In this document: positions 52,825 through 60,990 of the stretch, piece by piece
Layout: every line of letters starts with the position of its first letter
How positions within the stretch are numbered: position 1 is the first letter of the stretch
DNA from: Sulfuricella sp.
GTDB taxonomy: Bacteria; Pseudomonadota; Gammaproteobacteria; Burkholderiales; Sulfuricellaceae
Assembly (NCBI GenBank): GCA_023266195.1
Contig: JAHFRP010000006.1
Location: forward strand, 62,001 to 126,000
Reading direction: 5' to 3'
Length of the DNA: 64,000 nt
Notes under the pieces: generated by a model
Databases searched by the model: none
What the model was told of the DNA's origin: nothing
The model's input: the letters and a program-made list of their open reading frames with translations, nothing else
Position numbers and translations under genes: made by a program

Positions 52825-53748
52825 ATGATGCAATTTGAAGATAAGCGCACGGCGTCGGGCCTGGCCAGGCCGACCGGCTATCACGGCATGCTGGCAAGGG
52901 GTGCGGACGAGCCGGATTTTGCGGCAAACGGATGTGTGCTGGATTACGCGGGAAACGCGGGCAATTTGAACCGTGCAATGGGGGAACAATTGCGCCTGCG
53001 CTATCAGCCGCAACTCGACATGCACGGCGGCCGCATCGTCGGCGCGGAGGCGCTGCCGCAATGGACGCGGGCGGCATCCGAAGCCGCATCGCATGGCACG
53101 GCCTCCGCCCTGGGCAACGACATCTCGCTGGAATATTCCGCGGCGGAATGGGCGGTACGGGAAGCCTGCCTGAATCTCCGGTCCATCAGCAGGGCTGGCC
53201 TGCCCGCCCTGCGCACCACGCTGCGCCTGTCGGCGCGCCAGATCGCCGACCCGCGCCTGCCTGGTTGCCTGCGCGAGTCGCTGACGGAGGCTGGAGTCCA
53301 ACCCGGGCAGATCGAATTCGGCATCGGCGAAAACGCAATCTTGAGCAACGACCCCGAGGTGGCTTCGGCGTTGCGCAAGCTGGCCGATGCTGGCGCTGGC
53401 ATCGCCATCCGCGATTTCGGCTCGACCCATTCCAAACTGTCCTACCCGACCGGTTTTCCGGTCGATGCCATCTGGATCGACTGCCCGTTCTTCTGGCGCT
53501 TCGCCAGGGGAGGCGATGCAGCCGAAATCGTCAGCGCCATTCTGTCCCTGGCGGAGAAACTGAAGCTGAACGTGGTCGCCTGGGGCGTGGAATGCGCCAG
53601 CCAGATGACGATGCTGTACGACGAAGGCTGCAACGTGATGCAAGGCAGCCTGCTGTGCCGGCCTTTGCAGATCAGCCCTTTCACGGCCCTGATGAAGCAG
53701 CTCGGAAATTCGCAGCCCACCGTGGCAGGCGGCGTCATGCACGCTTGA
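52825..53748 (+). CDS. Degenerate EAL-domain protein, probably not an active phosphodiesterase
   Basis: About 307 residues: a short N-terminal region, then an EAL domain from about residue 50 (LRLRYQPQLDMHGGRIVGAE). The EAL motif itself is kept (GAEALPQW). However the Asn position reads LRLSARQ instead of VNLS, the metal pair DDFGTG reads RDFGSTHS, KIDRSF reads WIDCPF and the catalytic EGVE reads WGVE. Several metal and catalytic residues are therefore lost. Such proteins often bind c-di-GMP or a partner without hydrolysing it. ATG 52825 (or 52828) follows ACAGGAG; the longer frame from 52705 overlaps the leader hairpins. Confidence 0.82.
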   Translation: MMQFEDKRTASGLARPTGYHGMLARGADEPDFAANGCVLDYAGNAGNLNRAMGEQLRLRYQPQLDMHGGRIVGAEALPQWTRAASEAASHGTASALGNDISLEYSAAEWAVREACLNLRSISRAGLPALRTTLRLSARQIADPRLPGCLRESLTEAGVQPGQIEFGIGENAILSNDPEVASALRKLADAGAGIAIRDFGSTHSKLSYPTGFPVDAIWIDCPFFWRFARGGDAAEIVSAILSLAEKLKLNVVAWGVECASQMTMLYDEGCNVMQGSLLCRPLQISPFTALMKQLGNSQPTVAGGVMHA

Positions 53749-53780
53749 CGCACCATTTTTCATATCTTTCCGGAGCAATC

Positions 53781-53996
53781 GTGCGGAACATGACTTATCG
53801 CCAAAACCTGTTGGCCAACTGCAAAGGGCTGCTGGCCTGGCGCCGACCGCACAGCATGGCCGCCCCGGCAAACTTGCCCGGCGATGCGAGCCGCCCTGCC
53901 GGTACGGCAGCGATACGCACCGGGACGAATTCAGGATTCGGCGCAAGGGAAGACGACTGGCTGGGCGCCGAGGCTTACATCGAGCCGATGTTTTAA
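53781..53996 (+). CDS. Small hypothetical protein
   Basis: A 71-residue frame starting with GTG 53781, five bases after CGGAG (an ATG at 53790 is an alternative). The N terminus is basic (MTYRQNLLANCKGLLAWRRP), the C terminus acidic (GAREDDWLGAEAYIEPMF). It lies 32 bases after the degenerate EAL gene on the same strand, so it may be its small partner. No family recognised; a chance frame is possible. Confidence 0.45.
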   Translation: MRNMTYRQNLLANCKGLLAWRRPHSMAAPANLPGDASRPAGTAAIRTGTNSGFGAREDDWLGAEAYIEPMF

Positions 53997-54078
53997 CCTG
54001 CAAGCCGCCAACCGCTTTTTACAGGCTTAAACGAACCAGCCGAAACCATAACGCAACACAAATCGAGGAGAACAAAAC

Positions 54079-54339
54079 ATGCCCAACGTAAACAAGTACC
54101 CGTTGAAAGACAGATTGGACCGTGTCAGCGACCTGTCTCACACCATTGCCAGCTTTCTGGAATGGACCGAGCAGAAGAAAGGGCTGTGCCTGTGCGAGCC
54201 GTATAAGCCGCAATACGCGTGGTATGTCCCGTTCCACGCCAGTCGCGAAAAGTTGCTGATGGAATTTTTCGATATCGACTTGTCGGCGCTCGAAAACGAA
54301 AAGCGCCAGATGGTCGAGGAACGCAGCAAAGCCGCATAG
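54079..54339 (+). CDS. Small hypothetical cytoplasmic protein
   Basis: 86 residues behind a strong ribosome-binding site (GAGGAG, 8 bases before the ATG). It is rich in charged residues and helical in pattern: DRLDRVSDLSHTIASFLEWT, then CLCEPYKPQYAWYVP and a Glu-rich tail (LSALENEKRQMVEERSKAA). The CxC pair is notable. It lies between the EAL-like gene and the sigma-54 activator. No named family recognised. Confidence 0.72.
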   Translation: MPNVNKYPLKDRLDRVSDLSHTIASFLEWTEQKKGLCLCEPYKPQYAWYVPFHASREKLLMEFFDIDLSALENEKRQMVEERSKAA

Positions 54340-54573
54340 GCCCGCCGATGATCCGGGAACCGGCTTTGACTGCTTCCGGACGATTAGCCACATGTTGTCG
54401 ATTCGCTTTGGCATGATTTGAGGATTCAACCGATGGTTGAGGTTCCTTACGGGACGGATTGCACGTCACTCACGGCGCCATGCACCGCGAAAGACGCTCT
54501 CTCCGCCCCGTCCGGCTGGCGTTTTCGGGATGGCGCGAACCGAAGAATACCAACAAGACTAGAGGTACTCGAC

Positions 54574-55920
54574 ATGGAGAGCCGCAAGCTGCTTTATCTT
54601 AAGCCCCCTCAGATCACTCCCGTCCTGCTGCCGGACATCCGTTCGGCGGGGTGGGACGTGACGGTGGCGGAGCATTTCGACGAGGCCAGGGACATGATTG
54701 CGTCGCAACGCTTCAATGTCGGCCTGGCGCTGTTCGATTCCCCGGCAAATGAGGATTTGCCGGACGAAGACCTGATTTCGTCGAGCGGGAAAATGGCATG
54801 GATCGCCATGCTGCCGCCGGCATGCCTGGAAAACGAGGATATCAGCCAGATGATCAAGGACCATTTTTTCGACTACCACACCCTCCCCGCCGACTGCAAA
54901 CGCCTGTTGCCCATACTCGGCCACGCCTACGGCATGGCGAGCATCCGGCGAAGCCCGTCGGTGGAGGACGAGGAATACCCGGGCGAAGACGAAATGGTCG
55001 GCGCCAGCCCGGCGATGCTGGCGCTGTTCGCCGACCTGCGCAAGGTCTCCGGGGTCGATGCCCCGGTGCTGATCACCGGGGAAAGCGGTACCGGCAAGGA
55101 GTTGAGCGCAATCGCCATCCACGAGCGCTCCAGCCGCGCCAAAGGCCCCTTTGTCGCGGTGAACTGCGGCGCGCTGCCCCCCAGCCTGATCCAGTCCGAA
55201 TTGTTCGGCTACGAAAAAGGCGCCTTCACCGGCGCTCAGCAGCGCAAAATAGGACGGATCGAGGCCGCGGCCGGCGGAACGATTTTCCTCGACGAGATCG
55301 GCGACCTGCCGATGGACATGCAGGTCAACCTGCTGCGCTTCTTGCAGGAAAAAACCATCGAGCGCGTCGGCTCCAACCAACACCACGCCGTGGATGTCCG
55401 TGTCATCGCCGCGACCCACGTCGATCTGGAAGCCGCGGTGAAGGAAGGGCGCTTCCGCGAAGATCTCTACTACCGGCTGCACGTGCTCGACCTGAAAATG
55501 CCCGCCTTGCGGGACCGGGATGGCGACGTCGAACTGCTGGCCCGTTTTTTCTTCAAGAAATTCGCCTCGGAAAAGCGCCAGAACGTCCAGGGTTTCACCC
55601 AGGAGGCGCTGCGGATCATGAACGACCACGACTGGCCAGGCAACGTGCGCGAGATGATCAACCGCATCCGGCGCGCCATGATCATGTGCGAAAACCGCCT
55701 GATCACCCCCGCCGATCTCGGCATGGAACGCCGCGAACAGCGCCGCTGCATGCTCACCCTGGACGCGGTGCGCGTGGCGGCCGAACGCGAAGCCATCCAG
55801 ACCGCGCTGCGCCGTACCCACCGCAACGTTTCCAGGGCGGCGCAGGAGCTGGGCGTTTCGCGGGTAACGCTGTACCGGCTGATGGAGAAATGCGGGCTGC
55901 ACGCCCAGGGAACGATGTGA
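54574..55920 (+). CDS. VpsR-like sigma-54-type transcription activator
   Basis: 448 residues. The N-terminal 130 residues ([40 protein letters not shown]) look like the receiver-like domain of VpsR-type regulators and lack an obvious phosphoacceptor Asp. The AAA+ domain is complete: Walker A GESGTGKE at about residue 169, GAFTGA loop, GGTIFLDEI, and R-finger region [10 protein letters not shown]. The Fis-type helix-turn-helix is [15 protein letters not shown]. The start at 54574 is supported by AGAGG. VpsR itself responds to c-di-GMP. The GAFTGA motif and two sigma-54 promoters downstream make this their likely activator. Confidence 0.9.
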   Translation: MESRKLLYLKPPQITPVLLPDIRSAGWDVTVAEHFDEARDMIASQRFNVGLALFDSPANEDLPDEDLISSSGKMAWIAMLPPACLENEDISQMIKDHFFDYHTLPADCKRLLPILGHAYGMASIRRSPSVEDEEYPGEDEMVGASPAMLALFADLRKVSGVDAPVLITGESGTGKELSAIAIHERSSRAKGPFVAVNCGALPPSLIQSELFGYEKGAFTGAQQRKIGRIEAAAGGTIFLDEIGDLPMDMQVNLLRFLQEKTIERVGSNQHHAVDVRVIAATHVDLEAAVKEGRFREDLYYRLHVLDLKMPALRDRDGDVELLARFFFKKFASEKRQNVQGFTQEALRIMNDHDWPGNVREMINRIRRAMIMCENRLITPADLGMERREQRRCMLTLDAVRVAAEREAIQTALRRTHRNVSRAAQELGVSRVTLYRLMEKCGLHAQGTM

Positions 55921-56164
55921 CCGGAGGTGGACCGGTCGCCCCTCGCCCGACGGATGAAAAATGGACTTCCATCGGGAAATAGTTGCCGGGCGTGGGATGC
56001 CCGATTTCACACCACTGGCAACTATTCGTTACACAACACCAACCCATTGAAATACCTGTAAATTAGGCTCGCAACACCATCGCAGGCAACAAAATATTTA
56101 CACCGTCCTCCCCAGGAATGCCAGGGAATCATAAATACATAAACAAAAACAGTGTATTGCGAAA

Positions 56165-56181
56165 TTGGCACAGCGGTTGCT
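56165..56181 (+). promoter_or_regulatory. Sigma-54 promoter (consensus)
   Basis: TTGGCAC, five bases, TTGCT: a full match to the -24/-12 consensus. The predicted start is near 56193, 31 bases before the ATG at 56224. An AATCATAAATA box about 40 bases upstream (56126) recurs before the second promoter at 58261. It occupies part of a 303-base gap after the activator gene. Confidence 0.8.
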
Positions 56182-56223
56182 GGGTTAATGTACTCAACAT
56201 GAATATACGAGCGAGTAACCATC

Positions 56224-56574
56224 ATGAGTAAATACATCCGCCTGGCCGCGCGGCCCGCCTGCACCCAACGCCTGCTGCCGCGGGCCTTCTGGCTGACGGT
56301 CTGGTTGTCGATCTCGCCGATGGCGATGTCTTCCCAGGCGCCCAACGGCCCAGGGAACGAAGCGGCGCCCGAAACCAGCACCCAGTCAGTGCCGGACAGC
56401 GCATCGGGCGACACAGCGCCGAAGCGCCGCCTGCCCGCCGATTATTACCGGGCCACGCCGCCGGCGACGAAAATCCCCGTGATCATCCTGTGGGATGAGA
56501 CGGGAAAAACCGGCGCCCCCGGTTCCGGTCCGATCAAACTGCGGGCGAGCATCACGACTTGCAGGAAAGGATAG
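56224..56574 (+). CDS. Small secreted or membrane-linked hypothetical protein
   Basis: 116 residues. A hydrophobic segment FWLTVWLSISPMAMSS near residues 22-37, after a basic N terminus, suggests export with cleavage. The remainder is low-complexity and polar (QAPNGPGNEAAPETSTQSVP) and ends PVIILWDETGKTGAPGSGPI. First gene after the sigma-54 promoter. Its stop lies within the ribosome-binding region of the following 34-residue gene, so the two are linked. No family recognised. Confidence 0.65.
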   Translation: MSKYIRLAARPACTQRLLPRAFWLTVWLSISPMAMSSQAPNGPGNEAAPETSTQSVPDSASGDTAPKRRLPADYYRATPPATKIPVIILWDETGKTGAPGSGPIKLRASITTCRKG

Positions 56575-56579
56575 CCGCC

Positions 56580-56684
56580 ATGAAAAAAGTCACCATCGTC
56601 GCCGCCGTCGTTACGGCCTGCACTACCATGGCCGCCACCAGCTTCGCGCTCGGTTACGTCCTCAGGCATGCGGGCCTGTTTTGA
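56580..56684 (+). CDS. 34-residue single-helix membrane peptide
   Basis: ATG 56580 to TGA 56684: MKKVTIVAAVVTACTTMAAT then SFALGYVLRHAGLF. GGAAAGGAT lies just upstream, overlapping the end of the previous gene. One hydrophobic helix with a positive N terminus. It lies in the sigma-54 transcript between two other small genes; its stop overlaps a TTG that could begin the next gene. Too short for homology. Confidence 0.5.
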   Translation: MKKVTIVAAVVTACTTMAATSFALGYVLRHAGLF

Positions 56685-56713
56685 GCGCAATCGACGCCTG
56701 CAACGGGACGGCC

Positions 56714-57079
56714 ATGCCCTCTTCCACGGCACTCACCAGGGCGATCCGGACATTGGCCGGCGCGGCGGCAGTCCTGGCGATCCTGCTTGCGGGGATCGCC
56801 ATTGGCCTGTACTCCACCGTCTATTTGGCCGTCCCGGACCTTGCCGCCGAGGGCGGCAAGGGCGCTGCCCAGAGCCGGGAAGAAGGCTTGACCAACCCGG
56901 TTTTGCACCTCGAACCCGAACCGGGCCGCGCCGGCCGGGAGGAGGACCGCCGCAGTTGGCCCTGCAAGCCGCAGGATGCCGCCGGATCGGCGGCGGATAA
57001 ATGCCGTTCGGTGCAACCATCCATCCAGAGCAGCCAAAAACTCCTGGTCATGTTGGCTCTGTTGAGAGTCAAGCCATGA
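56714..57079 (+). CDS. Small membrane protein with C-x12-C / QKLLV C-terminal signature (copy 1)
   Basis: 121 residues. One membrane helix (LAGAAAVLAILLAGIAIGLY), a polar linker, then Cys84 and Cys97 (C-x12-C) and the end QKLLVMLALLRVKP. The protein at 58405 shares this plan and ending, so they are paralogues under separate sigma-54 promoters. Start: ATG 56714 behind GGGA; a TTG at 56681 overlapping the previous stop would add 11 residues. The paired cysteines, if periplasmic, could form a disulfide. The following PAS-GGDEF gene starts 13 bases later. No named family recognised. Confidence 0.7.
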   Translation: MPSSTALTRAIRTLAGAAAVLAILLAGIAIGLYSTVYLAVPDLAAEGGKGAAQSREEGLTNPVLHLEPEPGRAGREEDRRSWPCKPQDAAGSAADKCRSVQPSIQSSQKLLVMLALLRVKP

Positions 57080-57092
57080 GGCAGAAACCGGC

Positions 57093-58094
57093 ATGACCGA
57101 CAAACGAGCCGACCTGTCCGAGCCCATCGACCTGCCGAGAGCGGAGGCCGATTGGAGCCGGCACGACCGCAGGAAACCGCAGCAACACCCGAACCCCGCC
57201 TGCGATCTCGCCATCAAGGTGTTCCGCTTCAGCCGCGAAGCCATCCTGATCACGAACGAGCAATCGATCATCCTGAGCGTCAACCATGCGTTCACGGAAA
57301 CCACCGGCTACACCGCGGAAGAAGCGATCGGCAAGAATTCGGCCTTTCTCTTTTCCAACGATGAGGATGTGCTGTCCACTTCCTGGATACGCGAAAAAAT
57401 CCTCGCGCAAGGCCACTGGCAAGGGGAAACCTGGGGCCGGCGCAAGAACGGCGAAGTATTTCCGCAATGGCTGACGGTCAGCACGGTCGCCGGCGAAAAC
57501 GGCAAAGTCACCCATTTCATCAACCAGTTCATCGATATCACCGAGAAAAAACGGGAAGAAGCAAGGTTCGAATACCTTGCCTACCACGATCCACTCACCG
57601 CGCTGCCCAACCGCATCCTGTTCAACGAACGGCTGTCCGGCGCAATTGCGCTGGCGCAGCGCCACGGCCATTCCCTCGGCGTGCTGTTCATCGACCTCGA
57701 CGGCTTCAAGCAGGTCAACGATTCCATGGGCCACGGCACCGGCGACCTGCTGCTGCAACAGGTCGCCAAGCGCCTGACCCAGTGCGTGCGGGAAAGCGAT
57801 GCGGTCGCCCGGCTCGGCGGGGACGAATTCGTCGTCCTGCTCAATGAGCTTTCCAGCGAGCACAGCGCGGAAGGCGTGGCCGATAAAATCCTGGACCTGC
57901 TGCACACGCCGTTCGTCCTGGCGGACCAGAGAATCGACGTCAGCGTCAGCATCGGCATCGCGCTGTTCCCGGACCACGGCATCGACGGCACGGCTTTGCT
58001 GGAAAAAGCCGATGCCGCCATGTATCAGGTCAAATCCAGATCCAAGAATAATTTCAAGATGTTCGACGGCGCAGCCACTCCGTGGATCGGCTGA
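57093..58094 (+). CDS. PAS-GGDEF diguanylate cyclase
   Basis: 333 residues, soluble. A PAS domain at about 35-155 (ILITNEQSIILSVNHAFTET, WGRRKNGEVFPQWLTVSTVA) is followed by a GGDEF domain (YLAYHDPLTALPNRILF, FIDLDGFKQVNDSMGHGTGD). The active-site loop RLGGDEFVVLL is intact, with inhibitory-site RESD five residues upstream. It should make c-di-GMP from GTP under PAS control. It is the last gene of the first sigma-54 transcript, with a 13-base gap from the small membrane protein gene, which suggests the latter modulates it or responds to it. Confidence 0.92.
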   Translation: MTDKRADLSEPIDLPRAEADWSRHDRRKPQQHPNPACDLAIKVFRFSREAILITNEQSIILSVNHAFTETTGYTAEEAIGKNSAFLFSNDEDVLSTSWIREKILAQGHWQGETWGRRKNGEVFPQWLTVSTVAGENGKVTHFINQFIDITEKKREEARFEYLAYHDPLTALPNRILFNERLSGAIALAQRHGHSLGVLFIDLDGFKQVNDSMGHGTGDLLLQQVAKRLTQCVRESDAVARLGGDEFVVLLNELSSEHSAEGVADKILDLLHTPFVLADQRIDVSVSIGIALFPDHGIDGTALLEKADAAMYQVKSRSKNNFKMFDGAATPWIG

Positions 58095-58260
58095 ACCCTG
58101 GCAATCTTTGGTTACACATGAAAAATGTATTGTAGTTCATGATATTACCGACATTCCGCAAGGATATTGGCGTGCCGCCGTAATGAAATCGATACACTTT
58201 ATCCTCCAGCGCCTCCCGGAACAGATCAAAACAATCATAAATAACATGATGTTGAAATTC

Positions 58261-58276
58261 TGGCATGGCGGTTGCT
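58261..58276 (+). promoter_or_regulatory. Sigma-54 promoter (second of the pair)
   Basis: TGGCAT, five bases, TTGCT, one mismatch to consensus. It shares GAAATT, GCGGTTGCTG and an upstream AATCATAAATA box (58232) with the promoter at 56165, so the two look like duplicates. Transcription would start near 58288, so the in-frame ATG at 58288 is unlikely to be used. The 310-base gap holds no other gene. Confidence 0.75.
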
Positions 58277-58404
58277 GCTCACTTGTCATGGCCGCTTTGA
58301 CGAGAAACTTGCCGATCAAAAAAGATTCCCGCCAATGGCCCGTGCCGGTGGCGCCGATTCATCCGGATGACTGCCCGGCTTGTCATTCGGGAAAGGAATC
58401 GATC

Positions 58405-58749
58405 ATGAACCAGACATCAGAATCATCGAAACTGGCCAAGGCATTGATGGACATCGCAGTAGTCATGGGCACCCTGCTGGCGGGCGTGGTGCTTGCGATA
58501 TTGACCGATACGGATTCGATCCCGCTCATTTCCCGCAGCGAGGCGCGCATACAGGAAACCGCAAACGCGCCCGAGGAAAGACCCGCACGCCTGGCAGCCG
58601 AGGCCGCCAGGCGCGAAGCGTACCACGATGCCATGGCTGCCTGCCAGGCCAGGAGAAACGCGGATCCGGCGCCCGATGTCTGCCGCCAGTCCGATCAGCA
58701 TAAACAGAAGCTGCTGGTCCTGCTGGCACTATGGCGGGTCTTGCCGTAA
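58405..58749 (+). CDS. Small membrane protein with C-x12-C / QKLLV C-terminal signature (copy 2)
   Basis: 114 residues. One membrane helix (DIAVVMGTLLAGVVLAILT), a helical Ala/Glu/Arg-rich middle, Cys80 and Cys93 (C-x12-C), and the end QKLLVLLALWRVLP, paralogous to the gene at 56714. GAAAGGA precedes ATG 58405. An upstream in-frame extension from 58288 would include DDCPACHSG but conflicts with the promoter position. It is alone in its transcript, followed by a terminator-like hairpin. Function unknown; regulation by the VpsR-like activator is inferred. Confidence 0.75.
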   Translation: MNQTSESSKLAKALMDIAVVMGTLLAGVVLAILTDTDSIPLISRSEARIQETANAPEERPARLAAEAARREAYHDAMAACQARRNADPAPDVCRQSDQHKQKLLVLLALWRVLP

Positions 58750-58765
58750 CACGCGCTTGGTTCGT

Positions 58766-58797
58766 CGGCAATCGACTTGAAGCCGATTGCCGTTTCT
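58766..58797 (+). terminator. Terminator-like hairpin
   Basis: CGGCAATCG / CGATTGCCG, a 9-bp stem with a nine-base loop, followed by TTTCT. It lies 17 bases after the stop of the second small membrane protein gene. Confidence 0.55.
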
Positions 58798-58848
58798 GGC
58801 GGGAAAGTCACGCTCTATAATAAAAATAACAGCAAAGGGCGACCCGAG

Positions 58849-59019
58849 ATGATCAAAAACGCACGCATTCGGCGAACCGGCGCCACGATCCTGGTGGCGC
58901 TGGGCGCAATCCTGATATTCCTTGCCTCGGCCGTCTGGCAAGGCGCGGTGCTGCTCGCCCTGGGCGTGATTGTGGAACTGGTCGGCATCGCCCTGGAGCG
59001 TAAAGGCGGTGAGCGGTGA
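58849..59019 (+). CDS. Small two-helix membrane protein
   Basis: 56 residues, almost entirely two hydrophobic helices (GATILVALGAILIFLASAVW and GAVLLALGVIVELVGIAL) with basic ends (MIKNARIRR; ERKGGER). The ATG at 58849 has AAAGGG upstream; a longer frame from 58777 overlaps the terminator hairpin. A -10-like TATAATAA stands at 58817, so it may have its own sigma-70 promoter. Unknown function. Convergent with the PEBP gene. Confidence 0.6.
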   Translation: MIKNARIRRTGATILVALGAILIFLASAVWQGAVLLALGVIVELVGIALERKGGER

Positions 59020-59052
59020 ACGGAGAGGGGAGTTTGCTTTTCCGCTCACCGC

Positions 59053-59622
59053 TCACCGAACTCCCTGATACAGCCCCACCAACTCCGCCTGGCCGAGAAT
59101 ATGGCCGCGCATCGCCTTTTCCAGCGCAGTCTTGGTGGGACTGTTCAAGTCGGGAAGAACAGTATCCAGGGCATAGAGTTTGTGGAAATAGCGGTGGCGG
59201 CCGACGGGTGGACACGGCCCGCCATAGCCTGTGCGCTGCCAGCTGTTCTGCCCCTGCAGCGTCTCCTGCGGCAGCGCCTTGGCCGGAATGCCCTCGGGCA
59301 GTTCGCCCGCGCCGGGCGGAATGTTGTACAGCACCCAATGCACCCATGTCATCCTGGGCGCGGCCGGATCGGGCGCATCCGGGTCGTCGACGATCAGGGC
59401 CAGGCTCTTCGTCTGCGCCGGCAGCCCCGCCCAGGCGAGCGGCGGCGAAGCGTCCTGGCCGTCGCAGGTATAGCGCTGCGGGATCACCCCACCATGAAAA
59501 AACACCGTGGATGTCAACATCATCATCGCCCCACCTCCCCGGACACTCTCCGCCGCAACCAACGCCATAACCGCCGTGCACCGCAACGCGGCGCCCCATA
59601 AGCCATGCAGATTTCGATTCAT
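59053..59622 (-). CDS. YbhB/YbcL-family PEBP (Raf kinase inhibitor-like) protein
   Basis: 189 residues. Signal-peptide-like N terminus (AALRCTAVMALVAAESVRGG) and a phosphatidylethanolamine-binding-protein fold: PQRYTCDGQDASPPLAWAGL, LALIVDDPDAPDPAAP, WVHWVLYNIPPG and YGGPCPPVGRHRYFHKLYAL. The conserved ligand-pocket Asp-Pro and HRY/H residues are present. Bacterial members have unclear roles. The start at 59622 (MNRNLHGLW) is chosen over 59631. Divergent from the HPt-HD-GYP gene. Confidence 0.9.
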   Translation of the reverse strand: MNRNLHGLWGAALRCTAVMALVAAESVRGGGAMMMLTSTVFFHGGVIPQRYTCDGQDASPPLAWAGLPAQTKSLALIVDDPDAPDPAAPRMTWVHWVLYNIPPGAGELPEGIPAKALPQETLQGQNSWQRTGYGGPCPPVGRHRYFHKLYALDTVLPDLNSPTKTALEKAMRGHILGQAELVGLYQGVR

Positions 59623-59781
59623 CTCGCCCACTCGGCAATTAATCCGGCAACCCCCCGTCCATGTATGCCGGGAGATGATTTAACTTCCAGATCGTTTCAA
59701 TATAGACCATTCCGCGTGCTCTATTGCCCATCCCTCCGCGCCGGGATACTATCGGCTCAAGGTCCAAAAAAGGGAAGCAGC

Positions 59782-60885
59782 ATGGCGAATGTTCAAGCAC
59801 TGGCCCAGCCGAAAATCGAGGATCGCGAAGCGCTGAACGAATATCTGGACGACCTGACCGACCTCGCCCCCAAGGTCGAGCGCGATGTCGCCCTGCTCAA
59901 GCAAAACCCGACCGATCAGAAGGTCGTTTCCAACCTGTTCCGCACCCTGCACAACATCAAGGGCGATGCCGCCCTGTGCAAGGTGGAAATGGGCGTGCTG
60001 ATCAGCCACCCACTGGAAACCCTGCTGGGGCGGCTGCGCACGGACGAACTGCGCTTCACCGTGCTGCTGGGAGAAATCGTCCTGCTCTCGATCGACCGCC
60101 TGGAACAGGCGGTGGAAATGCTGGCGGCGGGCAAGCCGCTCGCCGGTTTGAATCTCGTCGGCCTGGTGAAGGGCCTGGAACAGCTGATCTCAGTCCCGCA
60201 AGACCGGCTGGACGAAAAAATCGGCGAAGTCATCGAATCGGTCACCGGATTCCGCCCCAGCACCGCCGGCCAGCTCGGTGACCGCCGGGAAACAATTGTT
60301 CCGCGAACTCCGGAGACCGTCGCCGGGGATTTGCTGTTCTTCCGGTCGCTGGCGCAGCAGTTCGAAAGCCGCTCCCCCCACTTCGAAGGGCGCAGCGCCC
60401 GGACACTGCACCTCGCCCTCGACGCCAACGGGATGGCCGGCATGCCGGTGGCCCCGGTACAGCTGGAGGCGGCGGTTTACATGCACGACATCGGCATGAT
60501 GCTCCTGCCGGAACAGGTATGGCTCAAGCGGGAACGGCTCAGCGAGCGCGACAAGCAAGCCTTGCGCACCCATCCAGGCTTCGGCGCCGGCCTGCTGGAA
60601 AGGATGGACGGCTGGAAAACCGCCGCCGAGATCGTGGCGCAGCACCATGAAATGCCGGACGGCGCCGGCTATCCGATGGGCCTGACGGCAGGGCAGATCT
60701 GCCCCGGCGCGAAAATCCTCGCCATCGTCGACGCGTTCGAGGCCGTCATGCTGAAACACTCTCATCGCGGCCACAACCGCTCCCTGCTGCGCGCCATCGC
60801 CGAGGTCAACGCCTGCAACAACCAGTTCGCCGCGGAATGGATCGACCCGTTCAATCGGGTGATCCGGCGCATGATCGAGGCTTGA
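59782..60885 (+). CDS. HPt-like plus HD-GYP c-di-GMP phosphodiesterase-type protein
   Basis: 367 residues, soluble. The N-terminal 110 residues form an HPt-like helical domain with candidate phospho-His in LFRTLHNIKGDAALC. The C-terminal HD-GYP domain has its metal and catalytic residues: MHDIGM, RTHPGFGAGLLERM, AQHHEMPDGAGYPMGL and AIVDAFEAV. The usual Lys in HDIGK is Met here. HD-GYP enzymes degrade c-di-GMP; the HPt domain suggests phosphorelay control, an uncommon fusion. ATG 59782 follows AGGGAAG; the longer frame from 59605 runs antisense to the PEBP gene start. Confidence 0.88.
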   Translation: MANVQALAQPKIEDREALNEYLDDLTDLAPKVERDVALLKQNPTDQKVVSNLFRTLHNIKGDAALCKVEMGVLISHPLETLLGRLRTDELRFTVLLGEIVLLSIDRLEQAVEMLAAGKPLAGLNLVGLVKGLEQLISVPQDRLDEKIGEVIESVTGFRPSTAGQLGDRRETIVPRTPETVAGDLLFFRSLAQQFESRSPHFEGRSARTLHLALDANGMAGMPVAPVQLEAAVYMHDIGMMLLPEQVWLKRERLSERDKQALRTHPGFGAGLLERMDGWKTAAEIVAQHHEMPDGAGYPMGLTAGQICPGAKILAIVDAFEAVMLKHSHRGHNRSLLRAIAEVNACNNQFAAEWIDPFNRVIRRMIEA

Positions 60886-60892
60886 TCTTAGG

Positions 60893-60990
60893 GGGACGGC
60901 CACTAAAATATCGAGGCGCCGCCATTCCTGCGGGTTCTCACCCAACCCCTCTTCCCCCTTCGGGAGAGAGTTGGCGGGAATCCTGTATCG
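60893..60990. repeat. Dispersed repeat cluster
   Basis: Contains GGACGGCCACTAAAAT, the inverse of AGTGGCCGTCC-type units at 25548 and 50448, then CCATTCCTGCGGG and CTCTTCCCCCTTCGGGAGAG. It occupies the first part of a 614-base gap before the coxB gene; the rest of that gap is unassigned sequence plus foldback copy D. Confidence 0.6.

Noticed and set aside
58288-58404. N-terminal extension of the second small membrane protein with a CPACH motif
   Set aside because: The sigma-54 promoter puts the transcript start at about the same position as this ATG, and a good ribosome-binding site precedes ATG 58405.
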